Origin: Aphelenchoides besseyi | Taxonomy: Eukaryota > Nematoda > Chromadorea > Rhabditida > Aphelenchoididae | Direction: 5' to 3' | Length of the DNA stretch: 64,000 nucleotides | Assembly: GCA_024699855.1 (NCBI GenBank) | Contig: JAMPIQ010000002.1 | Location: 12,214,001-12,278,000 of the forward strand | Shown here: one piece after another, positions 13,572-25,093 of the stretch | Layout: every line of letters starts with the position of its first letter | How positions within the stretch are numbered: the first letter of the stretch is position 1 | The notes under the pieces: model-generated | Told to the model about the DNA's origin: nothing | The model's input: the letters and a program-made list of their open reading frames with translations, nothing else | Database searches by the model: none | Program-made: the position numbers and the translations under genes

Positions 13572-14821
13572 AGACGAGTCGCAGTTGACAGAAACCCAGG
13601 ATTCTTCAGGTGTTTCGAAAAGTACAAAGAAACGAAGTGGTAAGCTTAAATTTCCGTTTTGTCGAATTCACACTCCTTTTTGTATATCATAACATCCAAT
13701 TCGCACACCTGAAACGAACACACTGCACGTTTTTGCAAGCACACCCTCTCGCTTAATTTCATCAAACTAATTTGTCACTTTGATTCACAGCTGCCTCTAA
13801 GATTTTCAAACTCACCTCCAGAGCCACAACTACCAGACGGTTGAAGGTGGCCGAACCATTTGTCTTGTCGAACAAACGTGTTAAGAAGTCAATTGTTTCA
13901 ATACAACGTCTCCTAAACCCCAACTTCGAGTCCGATTCAGTGAAAAAATTGCGATGCAGTCTTCAAAATCAAAATCTGGTAATGACTAACTGCGTACTTG
14001 TCTAATTACACACTTTTTAGCTTCGAAACGAAAACCAAGTAAGGAGCGAGAGCCCACTCGACCAGATGCCAATCCTGTCGCCAGTACATCGGAAAAAAAG
14101 ACTTACGAATTCACACAACCAGGGATCAGTCGAAAGAAGAAATGCCAGAGAAAGAACTCGGGTACACCAAGTGAATCAGGCATGTCGAGCACTAACAACA
14201 GCTAACAAATTCCAGTTTAGGCATTTCATGCTCTGAAATATCGTTTGCCTTCATTGAAGACCAACACGAAACGAGTGTCCAAACTTCGAATCCTAAAAAC
14301 CGCGATCAATTACATTTACAATCTAAACGATCAAGCTGAGGTTGGAATTCAAAATTAGACATTTAAAAGGTGTTTAGGAACTCGGTTTAACCGGCATCAT
14401 GAAGTTACAACAATCATCCAGAACAACCGCAAAACCATCATCTCCAACAATCTGCAATCCTTCTGTAACAAATTCAGCTACTCCTACTGAAAATTTGAAG
14501 GACGACAACCAAAAAACACTCGCCGCTGATCTCCGAAATCCACCCACCTCGTTGTATCCACTCGACCGACCAATATGTTTGACAAGCTCACCAATTACAT
14601 CTAACATTCCATCTGTTCGAGCGATTTCCAATTTTACACCTCCATCAGAATCTCAATCAAGTACCTTTTTCAATTTGCGAACGTGCGTGAATTACCAAGA
14701 TATAGCTTCCTATGTTTACAATTGTACTCCATCACAAACATGTAGTTTTGAACCCAATTATTATCCGTCTGTAACCGATGTTTCGACCATGGACCATTCT
14801 GTTAGTGAAATGGCCAATTAA
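13561..14821 (+). CDS. bHLH transcription factor, Net/ATOH8-like (Atonal superfamily)
   Basis: Five exons join in frame: 13561-13639, 13791-13978, 14021-14179, 14221-14340 and 14378-14821, giving about 329 residues. Residues about 127-180 form a full basic helix-loop-helix: basic region ERRNARERTRVHQVNQ, helix 1 AFHALKYRLPSL, a short loop, and helix 2 KRVSKLRILKTAINYIYNL. The ERTRVH and AF-AL-PS pattern matches Net/ATOH8 best; Achaete-scute (RVKQVN) is the main alternative. Such proteins bind E-boxes as dimers with an E-protein and control neural or tissue fate. The N-terminus is Lys/Arg-rich, while the C-terminus is Ser/Thr/Pro-rich and probably disordered. The start was chosen at 13561 (CAAAATGG context, frame continuous with exon 2). 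The junction inside the basic region uses a GC donor. It is convergent with pros. Confidence 0.88.
14180..14220 (+). other. 41-nt GC-AG intron inside the bHLH domain
   Basis: The basic region reads in frame to CAG at 14177-14179, is followed by GCATGT, and resumes at 14221 after CCAGTTTAG with helix 1. Joining at GC...AG restores the exact bHLH spacing (RVHQVNQ then AFHAL). The nearby GT at 14162 removes the conserved VHQVNQ residues if used. Confidence 0.8.
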
Positions 14822-14855
14822 ATTGCACGTATTGCCGACAACTGAGATGTAGGAG

Positions 14856-14861
14856 TTTATT
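14856..14861 (-). terminator. Possible polyadenylation signal for pros
   Basis: TTTATT on the top strand is AATAAA for the minus-strand pros transcript, about 310 nt after its stop. Its use would make the pros 3'UTR run up to the end of the convergent bHLH gene. Confidence 0.35.
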
Positions 14862-15169
14862 GTTTGATTGTCAAGCGCATTACATTTCGATCGCAAACTT
14901 AAAGCTGATTGCCACATTAAAAGAAAAATTGGGATGAATATATGAATTAGAATAACAAGAAGTTGACTTTTAAAATGCACAAATTGCGCCTTCAAGAAAG
15001 CAGTTATGTCAAGCCGTGTAAACTAAAGGCATGAAGAGTCTAAGCATTTTTGTGAAGACAAAATAAGAAACAACGTATTAGGAAATTAGACTGATCATTT
15101 AACGAAGAATTAGACCGATTCATTAAAATGTAAAGTGATGGGTTGTGTAAAGAAGACGAATTCGTGGTC

Positions 15170-17657
15170 TTATTGTTGATTGCCCTCCAATTGAGTCATG
15201 AAGAGCGGACTCTTGAAACATTCAGGAATTTGCTCATCTAACTGATTGATGATCTTGTAGATGGCCTTCTTCCACGAAGGCTCGGCATCTCGACCGTCTC
15301 GCAATGCGCGGAAAAACTCCTTCAATGTTTCTTCGATCACATTAGGTAGTGATTCGGGTGGCTAAATAGAACGTTTAAAGAGTATTACGTCTGATGCAAA
15401 TACCGTAATAAAATTGTTTCGATTGTAATGCTGATTCAATGTTCGGTAGATTTCCGAGTCCGTTGTCACAGAAATTTCATTTTCGTCTTGAATACCCTCA
15501 GCAAGAGCTTGTTTTGCGTATTTCTCCATTTGCATATAATAAAACTCTCTGAAAAAAGGTTGTTTAATCGATTGTTTGTTGTAGACAAAACGCTTACCGG
15601 AAATTAGAGAACCATTTGACTAATTGGGCGGTGTTGTGTTTGTTGAAACTGATGTCCGGAAAATAGCTCTTGAGAACAGAAGAGTTCGGATAACGCGTGT
15701 AAAAGAACATGAGTTTGGCTTTGCGTAAATGAACGTGAGTCAATGTTGAACTGAAGCTGTTTCCGCTAATACGAGAATGAAGATTGGAAACGGGTGCACG
15801 AACAGACGAGTACCTGTTCATGTAAGAACTGTCCGCGTCGCAATCACTTCCATCCGAGTTTCCTGGACTACGTGCTGAAGCGTCCATTTTGAACATTGGA
15901 TGCGCAACCATAGTGGGTGGGAAATACGAATTGGGTTGCGGTGATGATCGATTGCTTGTTGGCAACGAGTTGCCCGTATCACGAACAGCTGATGCTCGTG
16001 GCCCACGTACTGAATCGGTCACTTTCGATCGTTTCTTGCGTGGCGAACCGCTGAAAGTCCATTACGTTAATACACGCTAGCAAATAAAAGAAAATAGGAA
16101 CTTACTCTTCCGATCGAATCGAACTTCCGATCAACGAATGATTGACAAAACCGTTGAAGGAGGGGAAGTTTGGAAGAGTCGTTGGAAAGATACCAGAACC
16201 ACTGCTTGTTGCCAATCTACTGGTGCTGTCGGACGGATTCTCGTTCTTCGAATTACTTTTGGTGATCATAGACGCTGCATTTGAAGTGGCCAAACTGCTT
16301 GCAAGTGAACTTAACGGGTTTTGCTGATTTGAAGCAGCAGTCAACGCCATCAGATTGTTCGGATTTGTAGCATACGGTGGCAAGTTCAGCGAATTGAATA
16401 ACGAATTCGAAGAAGTTAAATTTGGTGGCATTCCAAAAACCGCAGCCGTCATTCGTGCTTGTTGTTGTCGCCATTCTTGTTGCATTTTTTGATCTTTTTG
16501 TTGTCGTATTTGTTGAGCCTGATGAACATGTTGGGCGGACATTCGCTCAATTTCCGGAGCATACGATTCCGTTTCGAGCTGAAAATACGATAGTAAAAAT
16601 CGTTGTGAACAATTACACTCTCTTACTCTTTTTAGACTGTTCACAAACTCTTCGGTTAACGATTGAGTAAATTGACGAAAAATCTGTTTGACTGCCGCCG
16701 TCAATGCTTGTGCTTCTTCGGTCTCAGTCGATTGTGAGTTGTTGGTCGCACGTTGTTGTTGTTGGAGTTGCTGTTGCTGACTGACAGCAGCGTACATTCG
16801 TTGTTGAAATTCGAACATTTCGCGGAATTTATTTGGATTTGAGTTCAACGGATGTGGACCGTTTGTTGCGCCGCTGATCTGATTGGTTAGAGTTGTTGAA
16901 TCAGTGAAAGTCGAGACCGGTGGACTTCCAGCTCGTGCAAGACCGGGAAATGGAGAAAGATCCCGACTACTGTTGTTCTCTTCAAGATCGTATGTTCCAT
17001 CATCTTCGTCGTTCTTTTCTTTTTTGGATTCGGGATCTAAAACGAGAAGCTCAATAATCGTCAGTTATAGCTTAGCATTTGTTTTGACTTCATTCGTATT
17101 CACTTACCATCACAATCGTAACGAGAATCGATGATTAACGGCGGTTCATCTCCCGTTTCCGAAGGCGTATGATCGATCTTAACCGGCTGCCGTTGCGGAT
17201 GAAAACGTTTGCGACGTGAAGAGGATCCAACTGACATTGCACTGTTATTCGAATGTCGATTCTCAGCGGCTTCAATGTTGGATGTGTTTACATTGTCGAC
17301 TGTTGACTTTGTTTTCGAATTTTCGTCTTCAATCATTGGCGAATCAGCAGGATGAGCCGAATCTCTTTGTTGCTCTTCGGCCGCCATAATCTCATCAAAC
17401 GAATCAAACTCGTCCTCCTAATTTACAATTAGTGTTGTAATTCGATTCAAAATTACCTGATATTCGTCACTTTGTTTCTCCACTTCCGCTTGTCGATTGC
17501 ACTGTTTTTCTTCGGTTGACTTACTATTCCCGTTTATGCAATCGATGCTGAATGGATTGGAGTCGAAGAACTTGGAAAGTGATTGGTTGTTGGCTTGGAA
17601 TTGAGACGTCGAAAATGGTATCACAGGCGAAGGCGGAACTGTACCACCAGAAGACAT
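15170..17657 (-). CDS. pros: Prospero-family homeodomain transcription factor
   Basis: Seven exons read in frame (17657-17457, 17417-17108, 17036-16627, 16578-16106, 16050-15598, 15548-15404, 15361-15170) and total 728 codons including the stop. The last 160 or so residues are a complete homeo-Prospero domain: [60 protein letters not shown], then [20 protein letters not shown]. This fused homeodomain/Prospero fold binds DNA and controls neural, glial and secretory-cell differentiation in animals. The rest is low-complexity: Ser-rich stretches, a Gln-rich segment with runs of four Gln near the start of the fourth exon region, and a basic RKKRSK patch just before the domain that could serve nuclear import. 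The ATG at 17655-17657 directly follows a TTCCAG acceptor, so a 5'UTR intron or trans-splice site is likely there. Confidence 0.95.
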
Positions 17658-20600
17658 CTGGAATGTAATGTAGAAATCGAACAAAAGTTCAAAAACACGT
17701 AATAAGAAGGTCAAATGATAAAAATTTTATGTAAATGATTTCGATCATCCGTTTGTGCTATTCCGTAACGTCTTCTTCATTTTCCGGTAGACACGACGAT
17801 CGAAATAACACCAAGAATTTAAACTAACGCGTACAGAGGCGACCAACGAGAAAAGAAATTGATCCGCGACAATCGACTTTGCATACTCGATTATGCAATC
17901 GGAGAAACGGCAGTGTGGCGTGACCGACGCAAAGTTTTGGCGTCTTTTCTCTGAAGCATCTCGAGAGGTCGTCGGGAGTTGTTCATCGAGTGATCAAAGC
18001 GAAGTCTTAATCGCCACATAAGCACGTGTGAAGTATCGAAATTGACAGTCGAGTGATCATGAACGAGTGCAGACACGTCGTTTTAAAAGAAACTGACAGT
18101 AAACCAAAAAATAATTGTCTCGTAAAATTGCTAATCCTTTGACATCGCAGTATTTCAGATACCGAAACGCCATTAATACACTCGATGTGCAGATCGTTGC
18201 CGTCTGAATTGGAAGATTTCCGCTACTCACTACCGTGACGACGAATAGTCGCAGCGGATTCCCGCGCACCGTTTCTTTGTTCTTTCGGCTCCGTAAGACC
18301 GTTGAGCAGCGAATCGACGGCGTGAATTTGGCGTGCGCTTATCGATCTAACGGTCAAGTTCGCATTTTGGTTCGTTCAACGTCCGCCCTTACGACGGGAT
18401 CCCGCTTCAATTCTCGTTTCCGTGTGCTCGTCGTGGCAGTCGCTTGTGCTGCCGCTCACCTGGAACGAAGCACAGAAATCGCTCAGCGGACCGCCCATAT
18501 TCGGTGAGCACATGCTGTAGGAAGTCTCTCATCTTTGACGAAGAAGAATTTCCGTGAATTAGTTTTTGATGCGTGCAAAATAGATGTCAAACAACACTTC
18601 TTATTGTTGTTAACAGAGAAACATAACACGCGAACAAATTAAAAGGTCGGGACGATTCGTACAATGATCCCCGTTCATAATCACGTGTATGTCCTTTCAA
18701 AACGTCTCGTGCAAAACTTCCGATTTGAGCGCAAGCTCTTCAAAAAGATTCATAGGCGAACTGTATGTCGTCTGCGATAATTTGCATTTTAGACGGCAAA
18801 GTAGTTGGGAAAGAGACGCAGCATAAACTTGAAGTTCATAAGCTAAGCGTTTGCGGCTGTCGTGGTGTCATGGTGAAACTTGAAAGACTTATATCAAGCT
18901 TGTTTCTAATGAAAATATTCAAACCACAACTTAGACTCGAGATTTTCAATGAACAGATTGAATGATATTTGAAACAAAGAGAAGAAGGAAATGAGAACAT
19001 AAACAAGAAGAAAACGTTGAGAAACTCCCGATGTCTTAAGGCGGCTATTCGACGAGCGAAAAGAAATTTGCGAGCAACCAATCCGCTTCGCTCTAGCAAT
19101 TCGCCTTGGGGAGTGCGCTTAAGAAGTCGAAAGAAAAGATTACGGTCAATTCGCAAGCGAAACTTTTAGGTCTTTTGTTTTTGAAGATTAAGAAGTTCGA
19201 AAGTGTATTCAACAGTTGAAATCGGCTCAATCAACCGTCGAAACCCCATACGCCGTTCTACTAATTGGGCAACCTGTCGCGCACTCAAAAGCAGTGAATC
19301 CCGGCAAAGGCGGTGTTTCGATGGTACGCAAAGACGTCCGGGCCACATCGTGACAATTAGCCTTGAAATTAAGGACAAAGCGGCGCTTCAAGAGTGTAAA
19401 TTAAGAAACCGGGAGGAGCACAAATCGCCGGTGAGCAGATCGAGGATTAAGTCCCGGCCAACGGTCGACCGACGTTGCTCGGTGATTTCCACGTCTCTTT
19501 TTGTATTTTCTTTTGCTGGTCTACAAAAAGCGGAGAGGAGGACTGTGGAGCGAAAAGAAACTCTTTCGAACGAACAGGTGCTTAATCGTCACCTTGAATT
19601 TCGTTCACGAGAATCGCTTCTTGAAAGTAAATCCAATACTTCGTGTTATTCGCCACCAACCAAGCCAAGTAATGAGAATTAAACGATTCGAATGTGTAAA
19701 CTCGAAATAAATCGTCTCTGAGAACGTACTGCAAGTTTACGTCTTCTTCGATGCCTTAGGGATATTCAACGATACGCTGGTCGGCAATCCGCTGACAGAA
19801 GGCCCGGACGTTTTTGTGTCCTTTCTTCTTGTGCTCATTTATTTCCACCGCCCAATTTAAAGGATCGCAAGTTTATGACCATAGAAGTTGTTGGTGCTTT
19901 GGCCGCAGATGGGTTCAGTCTTAACGTGCCAACTGAGACATTCGCGCGGACGCCTTATTTTTCTCATCAGATATTGTCGCAAGAAACAAATATATCAATC
20001 GTTGAAATGGAATGTTCCAGTTGCTAATGAAAAACAAAGTTCGCTTTTCGTCTCACAATTTCGGTACGCAAATCGAACAAACGCCCACGATACTGCAATC
20101 CAAACAAAGACTGTCTCCAAAAGAACGTAGGTCTTCCAAGCCAACGGCCTTAACTGCCCCGGGAGTTTCTACCGCCGTCTTCAATGATGCTGAGCAAACA
20201 GCGGAAGTCCACAGGTGGATTTCGCTACGAAGGCCTCGTTCTGACAACTCCAAAGACTCAAAATGGAGATTGACAATTAGAGAGGACGATGTCTACGATG
20301 CGTACCAAGAGAATCGATATTTTAAGCCGCCAACCAACAGATGAGCGCAGCCGTTAAACTTCAATGAACATAACGGTACGCGCCAATTGCCGTGCTGCTC
20401 TCAAGCGTTGAAGAGGAATTATGAGTGAGTCAGTTGATCGTGTGCGTCTTTTTGATGAAACACACGCCTCCGTGTGCATTGAACAACAAGAAAATGGACC
20501 GGAAAGCTCGAAAACTTACCGACTACCGACAGTTCGCTTCTTTTCGTCGCTTAAGCGCGTTTCTGAAGCACAACAACCGCCAACACAGTTCGTCAAAGCG

Positions 20601-23600
20601 CTAAGCCGCCTTTTCGTTGCCGGTTCAAGAGTGAATATTTTGTGTAAATTCGATTGCTCAATCAGTATTGTGTGACGCATTTATTAAGTTTTGTTATTGC
20701 ACATCGGAAAGTTTAGTGCTCGAACGAAAATTACCGCAACAGACTGACAAGTGATTCGAATTGTACAAGTCGGCTTCTTTCTAATTAGAATCCAATAGAC
20801 TATCGAATGGATGAGCGAAACGAGTGCGGCAATTGCTCTGTGTTTCAATCGTTCCGCCCGGCTGATTTGTCCAATAAAAACTGAATAACATCAAGGGTAT
20901 CAATTTCAATTGCGGCAAATCTCCGGTCGTGTTTCTTGTTACTGTACAAGCAAAACGAATAAACTGATGTTCAGGTTGGTTTCTTGCGTACGGTAATTTA
21001 TGGATAATAAACACAAATCGTGAAGGTCGTTGAGGGTCAACTTGCGAGGATCCGTAAGCCCGCGAAACGGTAAACGAGGGCGAGTAATTTTGGCGCATAG
21101 CCACGCGTTTTGAAGGTGACAATTGAAAAGATTTCCGTTTGTTAACCGAATTGTTGAAGCAACAACAAATGATTGGCCTTGAGTTTTGCGGACTTCGGCA
21201 AGGCGACATAATTTCAGGGGTATTTGGCTAAAGACAATTAATGAGCAACGGAACGCGGGTCGAGGAAGTGCGATCGGCTGTTTTGGTTCATTGTACGCGG
21301 ATTTTCATGCACTGAATGAAACGACCGCATGAGCCCGGTAATCTGTGGAAGGCGAGGTTCTCGGCTAACACACAATAACCGCAAAGGCCTTGGACGACAA
21401 AGCAATCGCTTCCGACTAATTGGAAAATAAAAGAGCGGTGGTTTGAAAAACAGAAAGAGTGATAAATCCGCGTGTAAACTGAAGAAATCGGGTACGACGA
21501 GAAACTACAAAGATCAGTTTGTTGAAATGAAAGCAGACAAATCTCACAGAACTCAACCACTCTGTCAAGTGACATCTTCGTTGGACGTGAATGACTAGAA
21601 ACATACTTTAAAATTCATTCCCATCGATCACAACCACTTCGACGACAATCATCTCTTCCAAGCGAGCATAATTGGACGACTCTTGGAGATGCGCTTAAGA
21701 AATGCCGAACATTAAGAATTCAGCGCTTAAATGGTTCGACTAGAAGATAACATGTCACGTATTTTGGGCGCAAATTTCTTCTTTTGCAATCCCAATAAAA
21801 TGAGGGGGAAATAAAGTTCAGGACGAGGTCACGATCAGAAATCAACGGTCTCAATGGTTGTCTAATCCCACCGGTAGTAAAAATCCTTCGTACCGTACGT
21901 GTTTCGCGCATTCGCTCAGCGTTTGCGAACGAGCGGTTAATAGGCACGAGAAGTTCCGATGTGATTTTTACGGCCGGTATATTGAGATCATAATTATTAC
22001 CTCTTGGGCGTTTTCGATGGCTTATGGGGGATGTGACAGATACGGTGATCGACCCGTTCGTTCGTTTCAGTAGTGAAACAAAGAAAACAACGAGACGGAA
22101 AGTCAATTGCATTAAAATGCTTATTTCGACCAAAAAGACATTCACACGTTCAATCTTTTGAGAAAAAAATCCATTGGCTGATCGTAGTTGTTGATACGCA
22201 GTCGGTGGTCGTCTCGTTTTTTACAACAAAGACCCGCTACAAGATGCTCGCGTTTCACTTTTGACCTTAGGAATAATGCAGTAAAATTTCGATTAATGCA
22301 CGCTAAACGCCGTATCGTTCAGTCTGAAAACATATTTTCGCATTTGAATAAAAGAAGCCTCAGAAACATGAATTGCAATGGACGAGAGAAGAAATTGACA
22401 AAATGCAACGGTTGCTCATCTCGAAATAAACTTCGAATTGTAAGCTCTGAATTGTAAGCACAGCTGCACCTGCTATCTTGCCTTTGGCCTACCCGAAAAG
22501 AAGTGTGTCTTTCGAAAACTCGTCATCGACTCCGCGCTCTCATTTGCCTTCTGTTTTGTTTATGATCGGATGATTTCGAATCTTTTCCCGCCCAAATATG
22601 TGAAACGTTTGAAATCGAGGACTGCAAACTTGCGGCTTGTCAATCAGAGATGGTCGTCTCAAGTTTCCGTGCTTCGTTTTCCTCGACTTTGTTTATCGGG
22701 CACACAGTAAGCGATTAAAAGTGCGGGACCCGCGTCCAACGCACCTGACCTTAAATAAACTTAGATGTCGTTCTCGAGCATCACTGACCGATCAACAAAT
22801 TGCCGTCGTAATTATTGGTTTTTGATTGATCGTATTCTCGCTTGAAAGCCGAGAATTCAAACAAATGGACTTTGTGGTTATGCCCATTGACCTTACAGTA
22901 CTTATTCGACTTTCGTTGAAGAACAAGCTCTTGAAGATCGGGTGTATTCAAGAGCATTAAGGGAGTCAATTTAAAAAAATAATTTTGCATATGCACGTTT
23001 CCATTGAACCTTAAATACGAACCGCCTTGTTGGCATACGATACAACAACGAAGAAGACGAAGCGGAAAACTTAATAAAGAAAATGTCAGTAAATTGCCGC
23101 TAATCGACGGAGCAAAGGTGAGCGTTTAGGTCGCAACAACGATTTGACATGGATGAAGAATTTCTCGGTCCGGACGACTATTGGCCAAAAGGCATTCGCA
23201 AAGTTTGAGACATCGAAAAGACTGCCGCTCGGGACATCGGACCAAAGATGTCCGCTGTCAACGATAAAACGCCCCAAATCGTCTACCTTTGGCCCATCTG
23301 CTTTACGCGGAAACAAAGGCAAAGACTGTGGGGCAGAACATCGAAGTGCCATCTCAAACTCTTCTTCCTAGGTGGCGTATCATTTGGCATGCATCAAAGG
23401 ATGAATACGCGTGAGTTGAGCGCGAACCAAAGGTAGATTATGAAATTTTTCAATTTTCTTCGAAATTCCAACCCCCGTTTACATCAAAAAAGTCAAACAA
23501 TCGTGTGAAAGGGTTTTGAGGCGAACGAAAATGGAAATTGGAGAGCATCTTCAAGGTCCGCATTTTCATCTCCACTTGTTGGATTAACAGTAATTCAAAC

Positions 23601-25093
23601 ATGAAGAAGCGGATTCATAAAAGACTCGAAGTAAAAGGAGCCGCTATAGAGCAATTAAAAAAGCGGTGCGACCGAAAGTTCGAAATCCGCCTCGACCGAT
23701 CGCAATCCAACTGTGGCTAACAAGCAAACAATAAGATGAACATGTCGGCAAGGTGTCATTTAGAAGACGCGCACGGAAACGTTAATACCAAAACATAATG
23801 GACATCAAGCTCACCAACCGTTGACCGCAATTTGCTCGGTCAGATTGTTGGAAACAAAACAATAATTGGCTATTCAACGGGTATCTTTCTTGTCCATGAC
23901 CCCGATTTCTTTGCTTTCCACTCCAGCTCGTTTAATTTCTTAAGTTGCAGGTGGAAGCAACAAAAAGGAGGGAATCTTGACGAAAACTCTGTTGAAAACA
24001 TTTAAAATATCTGAGAACATGTTTTTCGAACGAACACGTCATTGGAAAGCGACTGCTGATCGCTTCGGCCGTTGGTTGAGGGCGCGATGCCTAAGAATCG
24101 GCTTCTTTCTCGAACGGGATCTTCCGAACAAAGAGACCGACAGCCCAAACCGACGTGTGAAATTCGTTGTCTGACAATGAGACCGCAAATCGAAGTCTCC
24201 GTGACCTGCTAATCACACTAAGAAAGACGAACAGGAAAACGACCATTAAGGTATTTGTCGTCAGTAAGTCGCTTCTCCCTCGAGGCTTTCTCCTCATCAA
24301 TTTCGTCTTGGCTAACACGTTAGAAATCTCATCGCCGTCCTCTACGACCTCACTCATTTACCGTGTGGTCTGTCTTCAAATTTCTTATTCATCTTGTCGG
24401 TCATCCGTTTCCAACGACTCTTTTCCCCGGAGACCGTTTTCTACTCGACAGTCACAGTCGCAACTTATACGAAGCTTATTACACGCAAAGAAGGTGAACG
24501 AGTTTAATTATTCGAAGCTCACTTTTGAAAGCATTGATATGAAGGAAACAAAAAGAGTTGTACATTGGGAACAAGTTCCACAGCATCTTCAAAGTAACTG
24601 ACATCTTCGGTCGTCTTCTTTTCTTGCATCTTTTCGTATCAGTTTTCGATATCCCGACTCATTATTCGTATTAATTGGTTATCTGAGAAGTGTAAATGTC
24701 GCGATTTTCGTCGTAAAAGATTCTGAAAATGTGCAAACAAATCGAATAATAAGTTATGTTCGAATCCTGTGGTACGAATTTGTTGGACGTTGCAATTTTA
24801 CCACTCAAATTACATGGTATATTTCTTAAGCTTATTCTGACAATCTCAAGTATTGTTCAATTAATAAGACCACAAGAGTTTTTGGTCAGAACTAATCCTA
24901 CGATTGATCTTATTTACGCCAAACGTTTTGAGTTTTCAAGTCCACGCTCATCATTTCAGATTTATACCACCGCTTAAACTGATGAATGGGAGTTTGCGGC
25001 CACTCAGACCGAACGCAGGAAACTTCTTGTCAACCAAAAGTCAGAATCTATTCCGGTTCCAAATCTTAAAGTTCAGTTCAATGGGGAGTTGAA
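17658..25093. other. 7.4-kb intergenic interval between divergent pros and MMP1
   Basis: I find no convincing exon here. Open frames up to about 160 codons occur (for example 19203-19682 and 24167-24601), but none has a recognisable motif, splice-linked neighbours or coding-like composition. The block 18230-18510 is noticeably richer in G+C and CpG than its surroundings and could be part of a promoter region. As the shared upstream region of a developmental regulator, this spacer is a natural place for pros enhancers; that is inference. Confidence 0.5.
22461..22472. promoter_or_regulatory. Two abutting E-boxes (CAGCTG, CACCTG)
   Basis: CAGCTG at 22461-22466 is followed without a gap by CACCTG at 22467-22472. 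Both are CANNTG sites of the type bound by bHLH dimers. They lie about 4.8 kb upstream of pros. Six-base motifs are common, so function is uncertain. Confidence 0.25.

Noticed and set aside
14163..14220. Canonical GT donor at 14162 for the bHLH intron
   Set aside because: Using it deletes the conserved VHQVNQ part of the basic/helix 1 region; the GC donor keeps the whole domain in frame.
19203..20344. Overlapping plus-strand frames that might be a gene near pros
   Set aside because: Rich in Arg/Ser with no recognisable motif, and frames overlap without consistent splice joins. Treated as non-coding.
24765..24785. tRNA B-box-like GTTCGAATC
   Set aside because: No A-box at the right distance and no cloverleaf arms could be folded by eye.
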